From NCBI RefSeq assembly GCF_030622045.1, contig NZ_CP130886.1, forward strand, positions 3,609,557-3,673,556: a stretch of 64,000 bases of DNA, in the 5' to 3' direction. The notes below the pieces were generated by a model. It saw only the letters and a program-made list of their open reading frames with translations. It ran no database searches and was not told where the DNA came from. Below are positions 36,351 to 43,949 of this stretch, piece by piece. The stretch comes from Planctellipticum variicoloris (GTDB lineage: Bacteria; Planctomycetota; Planctomycetia; Planctomycetales; Planctomycetaceae). Every line of letters starts with the position of its first letter. Position 1 is the first letter of the stretch. The translations under genes and the position numbers were made by a program.

Positions 36351-36846
36351 GATGAGCCAAAACAACGGCGGTGAACACCCAACTCGACACCGCCAGTTGC
36401 AGACTTCCGCTGATACCGTGGCCGCTGGTACAACCGTCGGCCAGCCTCGCCCCGAACAGCATGAGCGCGCCCGCGAAGAAGGCGGCGGCGAGCCGAAGCG
36501 GAACATTTCCGCCAAACCGTTCCCTCCACATCGCAGGGATAATTTCACTGCTGCGGTCGCCCGAGAGCCAGGAACTGAGCAGCGACCCGACGAAAACGCC
36601 GACGACGAGCATCCCCCCGAGGCCAATCGTCGGCGACTTCCCCGCTTTGGCCTTCATCGCAAAATACTCGTTGGTCTGCGCCGCCTGTGGCTTCACGGCT
36701 TGCTCGATCAGGGCGGCGGTATGCTCGAACGCCGTCGAGATGCCCAGCGGGTGGTCAGCGACGCCGAACGCGAACCAACACAGCACGCCGATACCAGTAC
36801 CAACGACGCAGGGCGACCACGACTTCATGGTCAACGGATTGGTCAC
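36232..36846 (-). pseudogene. YeeE/YedE-type sulfur transporter, 3' end replaced
   Basis: From a GTG start behind GGAGGG the frame encodes a YeeE/YedE-family membrane protein: TM segments, LGGMLVVGVFVGSLLSSWL, and the family signature GARLADGCTSGHGISGSLQL. Homology stops after SSWVFTAVV, and the last about 37 residues are read from a small inverted-repeat element. The last TM helix and tail are therefore lost. Intact relatives import thiosulfate or related sulfur species. The product may be non-functional. The usual partner half-gene is not adjacent. Confidence 0.75.
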
Positions 36847-37167
36847 GGTTGCCCTCCAAAATGGGAATACCGATAAACATCAATCTCGCTCGACTGTTGA
36901 ATCTAAACGCTTGCATTCCCGGCCGGCGCCGACGTCACGACTTAGCGCCCGATCTGGGGCCGAGGGATGTGCAAACTGCCGGGAGTCGGAAAACAGCGAA
37001 GCCTGCAAGGGGCGAGGGACGTCTGGACGGCGTTGAGGATCATCTGGAGCCTGATGGGATTGATCCGACGACGACATTCCGCCCGGGCCGTTGATTCCAT
37101 TGCCGTCGACCGCCGCGCCGCAGCGGTCGACGGCCTGTTTGACAGAGCCCGTCATCTCGGGAGACTC
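36847..37167. other. Intergenic region
   Basis: It lies between the YeeE pseudogene and the DUF892 gene. No gene is seen. It contains the DUF892 terminator hairpin. Confidence 0.5.
37102..37134 (-). terminator. Hairpin downstream of the DUF892 gene
   Basis: A 12-bp perfect stem (37102-37113 with 37123-37134) with a 9-nt loop lies 34 bp after the DUF892 stop on the minus strand. No T-run. Confidence 0.55.
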
Positions 37168-37683
37168 TCAAGCCGTCAGTTGCTGGCCGTCGGGGGCCAC
37201 GGCCGCGATGTTGATGATCGTCTCCGCCAATTTCGTCAGGGCTTTGTCGGCGGCTCCTTCCTCATCCAACGTCGCCTGCAGCAGGTCGGCTGCCTGCTTG
37301 TCGCCGAGCAGCCGCGCAAAGGTCCGCACGCAGCCGTACCCGGCCATTTCGTAGTGCTCGACCCGCTGCGCCGCTGCAATCAAGGCGGCGTCCATGACCG
37401 ACGGATCCGCGTCTTCGGCCATTGTCTCTTTACCTTCTGCCAGCAACCCTTCCATCGCCTTGCAGGTCTTTCCCTTTGGGCTGACGTCGAGCTTCTTGAA
37501 GATTTTGTCGAGCCGATCGACCTGACCCTTCGTCTCTGCAAGATGGTCGGTGAATGCCTGTGCCAGCTCGGGAGCCGCGGCGGCCTTCGCCATCTTGGGC
37601 AGCGCCTTGAGCAGTTGATGCTCGGCACTGTACAGATCCTTGAGTTCGTCGATATACAGATCGTTCAGGGTGGCCAGTTTCAT
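37168..37683 (-). CDS. DUF892 ferritin-like stress protein (YciF type)
   Basis: The 171-residue protein starts MKLATLNDLYIDELKDLYSAE and is all-helical, with Glu/His residues in ELKDLYSAEHQL, HLAETKGQVDRLD and RVEHYEMAGYG typical of the ferritin-like YciF family. These are stress-induced, dimeric, possibly di-iron proteins of uncertain catalytic role. A GAGGAG ribosome-binding site precedes the ATG and an 11-bp hairpin lies 31 bp upstream. First of a run of stress-linked minus-strand genes. Confidence 0.88.
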   Translation of the reverse strand: MKLATLNDLYIDELKDLYSAEHQLLKALPKMAKAAAAPELAQAFTDHLAETKGQVDRLDKIFKKLDVSPKGKTCKAMEGLLAEGKETMAEDADPSVMDAALIAAAQRVEHYEMAGYGCVRTFARLLGDKQAADLLQATLDEEGAADKALTKLAETIINIAAVAPDGQQLTA

Positions 37684-37714
37684 AGCGTTCTCCTCGGTTT
37701 GCATTAAGTACGAT

Positions 37715-37749
37715 CCGTCAGGCGCAACGACCGTCGTCGCGCCTGACGG
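37715..37749 (-). promoter_or_regulatory. Leader hairpin upstream of the DUF892 gene
   Basis: An 11-bp perfect stem CCGTCAGGCGC (37715-37725 with 37739-37749) has a 13-nt loop. It lies between the next upstream gene and the DUF892 start. It could be the terminator of the upstream GSP17M-like gene or a leader element. Confidence 0.5.
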
Positions 37750-37826
37750 CAAAGCATCTCATGGTCGACACTCGCAACGCTTATCGCTGCCGATTGCCGA
37801 ACGGATGCGTCGAGACGCTTCAGAGC

Positions 37827-38357
37827 TTAAGAACGGGCGCTATCGGCGACGGCCGTTTCACCAGCGCAACTGATGTCCGTCGCTCCGGCGTCGGCAAAGA
37901 TCTCCTTCGCCCTCTCCGTCTCCTGATCGTCATCGGAGTGAACCGAGATCAGCGTGCTGCCGGCTTTCACCTTGCCTTCGTACTGCCTGGCCTCGTACTC
38001 TGGAATCCCCATGCCAATGAGGGCTCCGGACACTCCGCCAAGCGCACCACCGACTGCTGCTCCGCCCAGTGCGGCCATGATGGGACCCGCGGCAATGAAT
38101 GGGCCGAGACCTGGAATGGCCAACGCTCCGATACCGGCCAGCCAGCCGAGAGTACCGCCCAGCACGGCGCCGGATCCGACTCCGGTTGCCGCCCCTTCCG
38201 GCATCTTGGTGTTGTGCTCGACTGCGAGGTCCCGCGTTCCGCCCTTGTCCGCCATCAAGACGGAAATGTCATTCGCCGAGAATCCGGCCGCCTTCAGATT
38301 GCGGATGATGATCTCTGTCTGCGAGGGCGTCGCGATACAAAACACTGAATTGGACAT
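37827..38357 (-). CDS. GSP17M-like general stress protein with glycine-zipper membrane region
   Basis: The 176-residue protein has an N-terminal GSP17M-like alpha/beta domain (FCIATPSQTEIIIRNLKAAG). A central Gly/Ala-rich hydrophobic segment follows (about 55-115: GSGAVLGGTLGWLAGIGALA) typical of glycine-zipper membrane proteins, then a C-terminal domain (GSTLISVHSDDDQETERAKE). Such proteins are induced by envelope or osmotic stress in many bacteria; the molecular role is unknown. Confidence 0.75.
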   Translation of the reverse strand: MSNSVFCIATPSQTEIIIRNLKAAGFSANDISVLMADKGGTRDLAVEHNTKMPEGAATGVGSGAVLGGTLGWLAGIGALAIPGLGPFIAAGPIMAALGGAAVGGALGGVSGALIGMGIPEYEARQYEGKVKAGSTLISVHSDDDQETERAKEIFADAGATDISCAGETAVADSARS

Positions 38358-38433
38358 GTTGCGTTCCTTGACATACGGTTACGAGATTTGCGGAGCCTGC
38401 TCGGAATCACGCTCATGGCGCTTCCAGAGCAGA

Positions 38434-38565
38434 CTATCTTCCAATCATCTTCGCGATGACGAAAATGACGATGGCCCCAAACACTCCTCCGCCGGCCAGC
38501 AAGTACACCAGGGAGTACCCGGCAGCGGCAAGGAGTGGAACAAAAGTGAGTACTGTCATCTCCAT
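38434..38565 (-). CDS. 43-residue single-helix membrane protein
   Basis: A small gene of 43 codons: MEMTVLTFVPLLAAAGYSLV followed by YLLAGGGVFGAIVIFVIAKM and IGR. The product is one or two hydrophobic helices. A GGGAG ribosome-binding site stands 8 nt before the ATG. It lies between the BON lipoprotein and the GSP17M-like genes on the same strand. Very small membrane proteins of this kind are common in stress clusters; no family is assigned. Confidence 0.65.
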   Translation of the reverse strand: MEMTVLTFVPLLAAAGYSLVYLLAGGGVFGAIVIFVIAKMIGR

Positions 38566-38594
38566 GACTGATCTCCCGAAATGACGGCCAGGCG

Positions 38595-39050
38595 TTACGG
38601 GTTATTGACTTCGAGTTGATTCTCGACGTTTCCGCGACCGGCGACTGCCGTTGCGAGCTCCTCAATCCGCTGCTTCTCGTCGTCCGTCTCGACCGGGCCG
38701 CGCAAGGTGACTTTCCCGTTCTGTGTGACGATCTTCACGTTCTGGGCATTCACGGACATCTTCGTGTCGACGAGACGCTTGCGGATGTTTGCCGTGACAT
38801 TGATGTCGGCCTGGTTCTCATTCTGGTCGAACGAGGTCTTCGCCGAACTGTCACGATCACGAACATTCACTCCAGTATTCGTCGGAGCGGGCGATTGGTT
38901 CGCTGTGTGTTGTTGTTCGACGAGTACCGGCCGATTTGCCGTGACCGTGACAGGCGGCGCTGCAGACGGCTTCGCCGTGGAAACCGGTGAACTGCCAGTA
39001 CTGCATCCCGCAGCGAGGCACCAACACAATCCAAATACGTGCACTTTCAT
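38595..39050 (-). CDS. BON-domain lipoprotein
   Basis: The 151-residue protein has a lipoprotein signal with the lipobox LAAG-Cys (Cys16). A low-complexity linker follows (about 20-75), then one BON domain (about 80-148: NVTANIRKRLVDTKMSVNAQ, GKVTLRGPVETDDEKQRIEE). BON domains (OsmY type) bind phospholipid or protect membranes during osmotic stress. The gene is preceded by RNA element A, whose terminator ends about 105 nt upstream of the start. Confidence 0.82.
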   Translation of the reverse strand: MKVHVFGLCWCLAAGCSTGSSPVSTAKPSAAPPVTVTANRPVLVEQQHTANQSPAPTNTGVNVRDRDSSAKTSFDQNENQADINVTANIRKRLVDTKMSVNAQNVKIVTQNGKVTLRGPVETDDEKQRIEELATAVAGRGNVENQLEVNNP

Positions 39051-39154
39051 GAAACAGTCCTTTCGAGAGAGGAGTCGCTTAGTTCAACAGCACGACGGAA
39101 CTCAGCGGAGGCACAGCGCATCCGCGGCTCCCCGCAGTCTTCCAGAGAACCAAC

Positions 39155-39264
39155 GAAAAAAGCCGACGTGCGAAACACTCTCGGAAAGAGTGATTCCATC
39201 ACGTCGGCTTACAGAGAAACTTGCTTTCCGGAACTTGCCGGACCGCACTTTGTCATGTCTTCCG
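39155..39264 (-). promoter_or_regulatory. RNA leader element, copy A
   Basis: Minus strand. The box CGGAAGAC (39257-39264) is followed by 14 nt, a 5-bp hairpin TCCGG/CCGGA, a linker, and, 45 nt after the box, a nested hairpin. Its outer 11-bp stem is 39160-39170 with 39200-39210, and its inner stem is CACTCT/AGAGTG. It ends in a run of six T. Copies B, C and D share this plan. It precedes the BON lipoprotein gene. Confidence 0.7.
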
Positions 39265-39336
39265 ATGGTTGGTCGAGACGGGCGACTCACTTCTCCCGCT
39301 CGACAACAGGATGGTAGCAGCGATAATCGGAATAGC

Positions 39337-40527
39337 TAAATCACCGGCCACGAATGTGAGGCGCGCGGCAGAGCGGAGGGATTGCAGTGGAAACGAGATG
39401 GGGAACCCTTACCTTGGAGGTATCACAACTCCAAACCAAGGAAGGAGTTCCCCATGGAAGGCATTCTTTCACCCCGGGCGGAGCGCGCCAAGCAGCGGTT
39501 GTCCGAGCAGTTGAAGTTTCTGAAGGACGCCGGGCTGAGAACGCGGTATCTGATCGTGATCCATCGACTGGAAGGACGTTCTCCCACCTGGATTGCCCGC
39601 TCGCTCAAGGTCGGTCGCAGCACCGTGTATCGGACCGAGCAGCGTTACGGGAAGGACGGCGAGATCGGTTTGTTCGACCGGCGGGGCGGCAACGGGCCAC
39701 GGAAACTGACCGAGGAGTACCTGACGCAGTTGCGGGAGGTCGTGGCCGGCGATCCGCTGCAGGACGGCTGGAAGCGGCCGACCTGGACGCGGGAGATGCT
39801 GATCACAACGCTCCGTCGACGGACGAGTGTGAAGATCAGCCTGTCGACGATGAGCCGGGCCTTGCGGCTGATCGGGGCGCGGCGCGGACGACCGAAGCCA
39901 ACGGTCGAGTGTCCGTGGCCGGAGGCCGAAAAACAGCAGTGTCTGGAGCAGATCGAGGAACTGGTGGCGCATCTGCCGACGGGCGAAGTGGCGGTCTGGG
40001 AGGACGAGATCGACATCCATCTCAATCCGAAGATCGGCGAGGACTGGATGCTCCGCGGGCAGCAGAAACAGGTTCTCACGCCGGGGAAGAACGAGAAGCG
40101 TTACCTGGCGGGGGCTCAGGATGCGCGGACGAAGGAGTTGATCGCGATCGAAGGCGACCGGAAGGACACGGCGTTGTTCGTACTGCTGCTGTGGGAGCTG
40201 ACGCAGCGCTATCCGCAGGCGAAGAAGATCCATGTCGTCCTGGACAACTACGCGATCCATACGACCCGACTGGTGCGGGAGAGTCTGGCGACGCCGCTGG
40301 GGCGCAGGCTGCGCCTGCACTTCCTGCCGCCGTACTGTCCGGATCACAACCGGATCGAACGAACGTGGGAGGACTTACACGCCAACGTGACACGGAACCA
40401 CAAATGCTCGACGATGCCGCAACTGATGCGAAACGTCCGCTCCTACATCCGCCGACACAACCACCGGCGACCGGCGGCGCTGTAGGAACGACCATCGAAG
40501 TGTTTCAGAATCGTGGCCGGTGATTTA
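39337..40527 (+). mobile_element. IS630-family element, copy 1
   Basis: The 1191-bp element has 17-bp terminal inverted repeats, TAAATCACCGGCCACGA (39337-39353) and its complement (40511-40527), which include the TA target duplication typical of IS630/Tc1. An inverted copy of the same length lies at 42734-43924. Confidence 0.9.
39454..40485 (+). CDS. IS630-family transposase (copy 1)
   Basis: The 343-residue transposase has an N-terminal helix-turn-helix (SPTWIARSLKVGRSTVYRTE) and a DDE_3 catalytic core: Asp in VWEDEIDIHLNP, Asp in HVVLDNYAIHTT, and Glu in YCPDHNRIERTWEDLH. The start is the ATG after AAGGAG (MEGILSPR), not the longer upstream frame. The protein is identical to the copy at 42776-43807, so the duplication is recent. 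Confidence 0.92.
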   Translation: MEGILSPRAERAKQRLSEQLKFLKDAGLRTRYLIVIHRLEGRSPTWIARSLKVGRSTVYRTEQRYGKDGEIGLFDRRGGNGPRKLTEEYLTQLREVVAGDPLQDGWKRPTWTREMLITTLRRRTSVKISLSTMSRALRLIGARRGRPKPTVECPWPEAEKQQCLEQIEELVAHLPTGEVAVWEDEIDIHLNPKIGEDWMLRGQQKQVLTPGKNEKRYLAGAQDARTKELIAIEGDRKDTALFVLLLWELTQRYPQAKKIHVVLDNYAIHTTRLVRESLATPLGRRLRLHFLPPYCPDHNRIERTWEDLHANVTRNHKCSTMPQLMRNVRSYIRRHNHRRPAAL

Positions 40528-41222
40528 GCAGCGAACTCGGGATCCCGAACACTTTCGAGAGATTGTCCAATTGCAGAACAGCTTCGGCGGCCCGCTGAGT
40601 GATGAGGGTCTGTCGCGAGACGCGTCACTTATGAAGGCGGGCGACTGTCGGGTCGCTGTGGCATCATTCAGCGTCATCGACGCGGTGTTCGAATCAGTCG
40701 GCTAAGGCGGGTGTGACGACGCGGCGGGGGCCGACCAGGTCTCGGGAGCGTCGCAGCCCAATCGCCGACGCGGGCGACAAGGGTTGCGTCGTTGCTTCGA
40801 ATCAGGCCGGCTATGGCCACAGCTCGATGCTCTCCCGCCAAAGGTGTGCTGACACTTCGGCATGCTCGCGAGAAGCGTCGGATGAGGCTGTGGAAAGTGG
40901 CGTTGCCGCGTTTCGCAATCCACGTCCGGGGCTACGGCCCGGCGATCGGCTACGGGCTCACCGCCGCTCATTCTGAGCGGGTCACGCCCCTCATCGTTCA
41001 GAACGCCAACTCCACAGCCAAAGAACTCGGCGGTGACTTCAAGAAGCCTCTCAACGCCCGCGGCCATGTTCTCAGAGCGCCGGCTGAACGTGACGCTCCG
41101 CGGAATCACGATACAGCGAGGTGGCAACAAACCAAGGAGTGCTCAACCCCGAGATCGTCAGCCTTGGCGACCCGGCTCGCGGCCGTCCGTCGACGCGAGC
41201 GCGAACAAGCGCGGTGGACTGC
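40528..41222. other. Segment between IS elements without a confident gene
   Basis: About 700 bp lies between IS630 copy 1 and the IS1182 element. Frames on both strands are fragmentary. None has a recognisable motif. It is probably old, decayed sequence. Confidence 0.45.
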
Positions 41223-41226
41223 TAGC

Positions 41227-42732
41227 AGCGTGTTGAACAAAGCACTTTTCCGTCACCCGGCCAGGCGGGCGACGATTGGGGCGGGGGCGACGAGTCCGGC
41301 GGGTTGCTCGGCTCGGTCGGTCTGGCTCCGCAGGAGCCAATCGAGCGCGGCCCAAACCGCCGCGAAGGCCGCCCAAACCGCCACATTCCGCCCCTGCAGT
41401 CTCCGTGGCTTGCCAACTCCCAGCAGCTTCCACATCACTCGCCCGAGATTGTGCGCCGCCGTCGCCAGCAGGTAGCGCTTCGTCACCTCCGTCAGCCCTT
41501 CGAGCCAGCTCCGACGCATGCCGCCCGTCTCGCAGACGTGAGCGAAGGTCCGTTCGCAGACTTCGCTCCGCCGTTTCTGCAACTGCTTCCCCTTCGCCCG
41601 CCGGACCCGCTGACGGTTCCCCATCACCGCCCGCTGGTCGTCCGGCGTCTTGTCTGTCCACGTCCAGTCGTTCTTGCGTGTCGGCTCCGGAATGTATGTC
41701 CGAAAGCCCAGCGACTGGCACTGCTCCAGCGTGGCGACCGAGTGATACCCCTTGTCCGCCGCCACTTCTTCGATGCTCTGTGCACAGCCAATGGCCTGCA
41801 GGTTCTCTTCCGCTTTCAGCACGCTGTCGACCAGCGTGTGCGGGTCGGCATGATCGGCCGAGCGAATCTCGGCGGCCAGAATCAGGTCGCTCTCCAGGTC
41901 CACCACGTGCTCGGCCTTGTACGCCAGATGCGTTGTCCCGTCTTTCATGCGGGCGATCTTCGCCTCGGGATCGGTCTCGCTGACCCACTCCTCGTTCGAG
42001 ACTTTCTTGTTCTTGCGGTTCTTGTCGAACCGGCGGACGTCTTCGTCACTCGGCTCTTCGCCAGGAGCGATCACGCCTTCTTCCCGCATCAGCCGGACGA
42101 CGTACGCCTTCCAGCCTTCGCCCGTGTCGCGGCGGACGATCGACTTCATCGCCGCATCCGCTTCCAGCGTCGTCGAGTCGACCCCCACCGTCTTGCCTGA
42201 GAGCAGCTTCTTCTCGGACGCGATCTTCAGCACGAACTGAAAGACTTCCTCGAACACTTCCACCGGCAGCCGCCGGCGGGTCAGCGACAGCGTCGAGTGC
42301 TCGGGACTCGATTCGTTCAGGGTCAGCCCCAGGAACTCCCGCAGCGACAGGCTGTCGGAGCACCGCCAGGCGATCCCCCGCTGACTGTCGATCCCTTCGA
42401 AATAGCCCACCAGCAGCATGCGGAAATAGACGCCCGGCGGGATCGAGCGTTGGCCGCGAGTCTCGACCTGCTCGTAGAACGCCTGGCACCGCTTCTCGAT
42501 CCAGCGGTCGAAACCGGCTTCGGCGAGCAGCGCGTTGAGCGCTTTGTAGAAGGGATGTCCCTGCGAGCGGGGCAGCTGCTCCGCCGTGACAAACAGCGGC
42601 TCCTGCCGCGATTCCTTCCGCCGTCCCATCGCCATCGGGAACCCTCCGTGACCGCCGCGCCTGACCGACCGCGAGAAGATAACAAACCGCGTTCGATCGT
42701 GGCAGCGTCAGGGGGAATACTTCAACACGCTG
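41227..42732 (-). mobile_element. IS1182-family element with CTAG target duplication
   Basis: The element is bounded by CAGCGTGTTGAA (41227-41238) and its complement (42721-42732). It is preceded by CTAG (41223-41226). On the right CTA is followed by IS630 copy 2; removing that element restores CTAG. A 4-bp palindromic duplication is typical of IS1182. Confidence 0.8.
41253..42635 (-). CDS. IS1182-family transposase
   Basis: The 460-residue DDE transposase of IS1182 type has an N-terminal region (PPGVYFRMLLVGYFEGIDSQ) and catalytic segments VGVDSTTLEADA, EEVAADKGYHSVATLE and RSEVCERTFAHVCETGGMRR. It appears complete. The flanking IS630 copy lies only in the right target duplication, so this gene may still be active. 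Confidence 0.9.
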   Translation of the reverse strand: MAMGRRKESRQEPLFVTAEQLPRSQGHPFYKALNALLAEAGFDRWIEKRCQAFYEQVETRGQRSIPPGVYFRMLLVGYFEGIDSQRGIAWRCSDSLSLREFLGLTLNESSPEHSTLSLTRRRLPVEVFEEVFQFVLKIASEKKLLSGKTVGVDSTTLEADAAMKSIVRRDTGEGWKAYVVRLMREEGVIAPGEEPSDEDVRRFDKNRKNKKVSNEEWVSETDPEAKIARMKDGTTHLAYKAEHVVDLESDLILAAEIRSADHADPHTLVDSVLKAEENLQAIGCAQSIEEVAADKGYHSVATLEQCQSLGFRTYIPEPTRKNDWTWTDKTPDDQRAVMGNRQRVRRAKGKQLQKRRSEVCERTFAHVCETGGMRRSWLEGLTEVTKRYLLATAAHNLGRVMWKLLGVGKPRRLQGRNVAVWAAFAAVWAALDWLLRSQTDRAEQPAGLVAPAPIVARLAG

Positions 42733-42733
42733 C

Positions 42734-43924
42734 TAAATCACCGGCCACGATTCTGAAACACTTCGATGGTCGTTCCTACAGCGCCGCCGGTCGCCGGTGG
42801 TTGTGTCGGCGGATGTAGGAGCGGACGTTTCGCATCAGTTGCGGCATCGTCGAGCATTTGTGGTTCCGTGTCACGTTGGCGTGTAAGTCCTCCCACGTTC
42901 GTTCGATCCGGTTGTGATCCGGACAGTACGGCGGCAGGAAGTGCAGGCGCAGCCTGCGCCCCAGCGGCGTCGCCAGACTCTCCCGCACCAGTCGGGTCGT
43001 ATGGATCGCGTAGTTGTCCAGGACGACATGGATCTTCTTCGCCTGCGGATAGCGCTGCGTCAGCTCCCACAGCAGCAGTACGAACAACGCCGTGTCCTTC
43101 CGGTCGCCTTCGATCGCGATCAACTCCTTCGTCCGCGCATCCTGAGCCCCCGCCAGGTAACGCTTCTCGTTCTTCCCCGGCGTGAGAACCTGTTTCTGCT
43201 GCCCGCGGAGCATCCAGTCCTCGCCGATCTTCGGATTGAGATGGATGTCGATCTCGTCCTCCCAGACCGCCACTTCGCCCGTCGGCAGATGCGCCACCAG
43301 TTCCTCGATCTGCTCCAGACACTGCTGTTTTTCGGCCTCCGGCCACGGACACTCGACCGTTGGCTTCGGTCGTCCGCGCCGCGCCCCGATCAGCCGCAAG
43401 GCCCGGCTCATCGTCGACAGGCTGATCTTCACACTCGTCCGTCGACGGAGCGTTGTGATCAGCATCTCCCGCGTCCAGGTCGGCCGCTTCCAGCCGTCCT
43501 GCAGCGGATCGCCGGCCACGACCTCCCGCAACTGCGTCAGGTACTCCTCGGTCAGTTTCCGTGGCCCGTTGCCGCCCCGCCGGTCGAACAAACCGATCTC
43601 GCCGTCCTTCCCGTAACGCTGCTCGGTCCGATACACGGTGCTGCGACCGACCTTGAGCGAGCGGGCAATCCAGGTGGGAGAACGTCCTTCCAGTCGATGG
43701 ATCACGATCAGATACCGCGTTCTCAGCCCGGCGTCCTTCAGAAACTTCAACTGCTCGGACAACCGCTGCTTGGCGCGCTCCGCCCGGGGTGAAAGAATGC
43801 CTTCCATGGGGAACTCCTTCCTTGGTTTGGAGTTGTGATACCTCCAAGGTAAGGGTTCCCCATCTCGTTTCCACTGCAATCCCTCCGCTCTGCCGCGCGC
43901 CTCACATTCGTGGCCGGTGATTTA
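42734..43924 (-). mobile_element. IS630-family element, copy 2 (inverted)
   Basis: The same 1191-bp element as copy 1 in the opposite orientation, with inverted repeats at 42734-42750 and 43908-43924. It is inserted at the TA of the right CTAG target duplication of the IS1182 element, so it arrived later. Confidence 0.9.
42776..43807 (-). CDS. IS630-family transposase (copy 2)
   Basis: The 343-residue product is identical to that of copy 1 at 39454-40485, with the same helix-turn-helix and DDE_3 residues and the same AAGGAG-ATG start. Confidence 0.92.
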   Translation of the reverse strand: MEGILSPRAERAKQRLSEQLKFLKDAGLRTRYLIVIHRLEGRSPTWIARSLKVGRSTVYRTEQRYGKDGEIGLFDRRGGNGPRKLTEEYLTQLREVVAGDPLQDGWKRPTWTREMLITTLRRRTSVKISLSTMSRALRLIGARRGRPKPTVECPWPEAEKQQCLEQIEELVAHLPTGEVAVWEDEIDIHLNPKIGEDWMLRGQQKQVLTPGKNEKRYLAGAQDARTKELIAIEGDRKDTALFVLLLWELTQRYPQAKKIHVVLDNYAIHTTRLVRESLATPLGRRLRLHFLPPYCPDHNRIERTWEDLHANVTRNHKCSTMPQLMRNVRSYIRRHNHRRPAAL

Positions 43925-43949
43925 GGCCGTCAGCGGTGAGGGGACGGAC

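Noticed and set aside
39155-39264. RNA elements considered as simple terminators of upstream genes
   Set aside because: For copies A and C no gene reading into the hairpin was found, and the box and first hairpin at constant distance are not explained by a terminator alone. An sRNA or leader is more likely.
40702-41130. A 142-codon frame between the IS elements (minus strand)
   Set aside because: The composition is skewed, it has no motif, and it overlaps an equally long plus-strand frame; no evidence it is a gene.
39337-43924. The inverted IS630 pair considered as an antibiotic-resistance or metabolic composite transposon
   Set aside because: Apart from the IS1182 element the inner segment holds no recognisable cargo gene.
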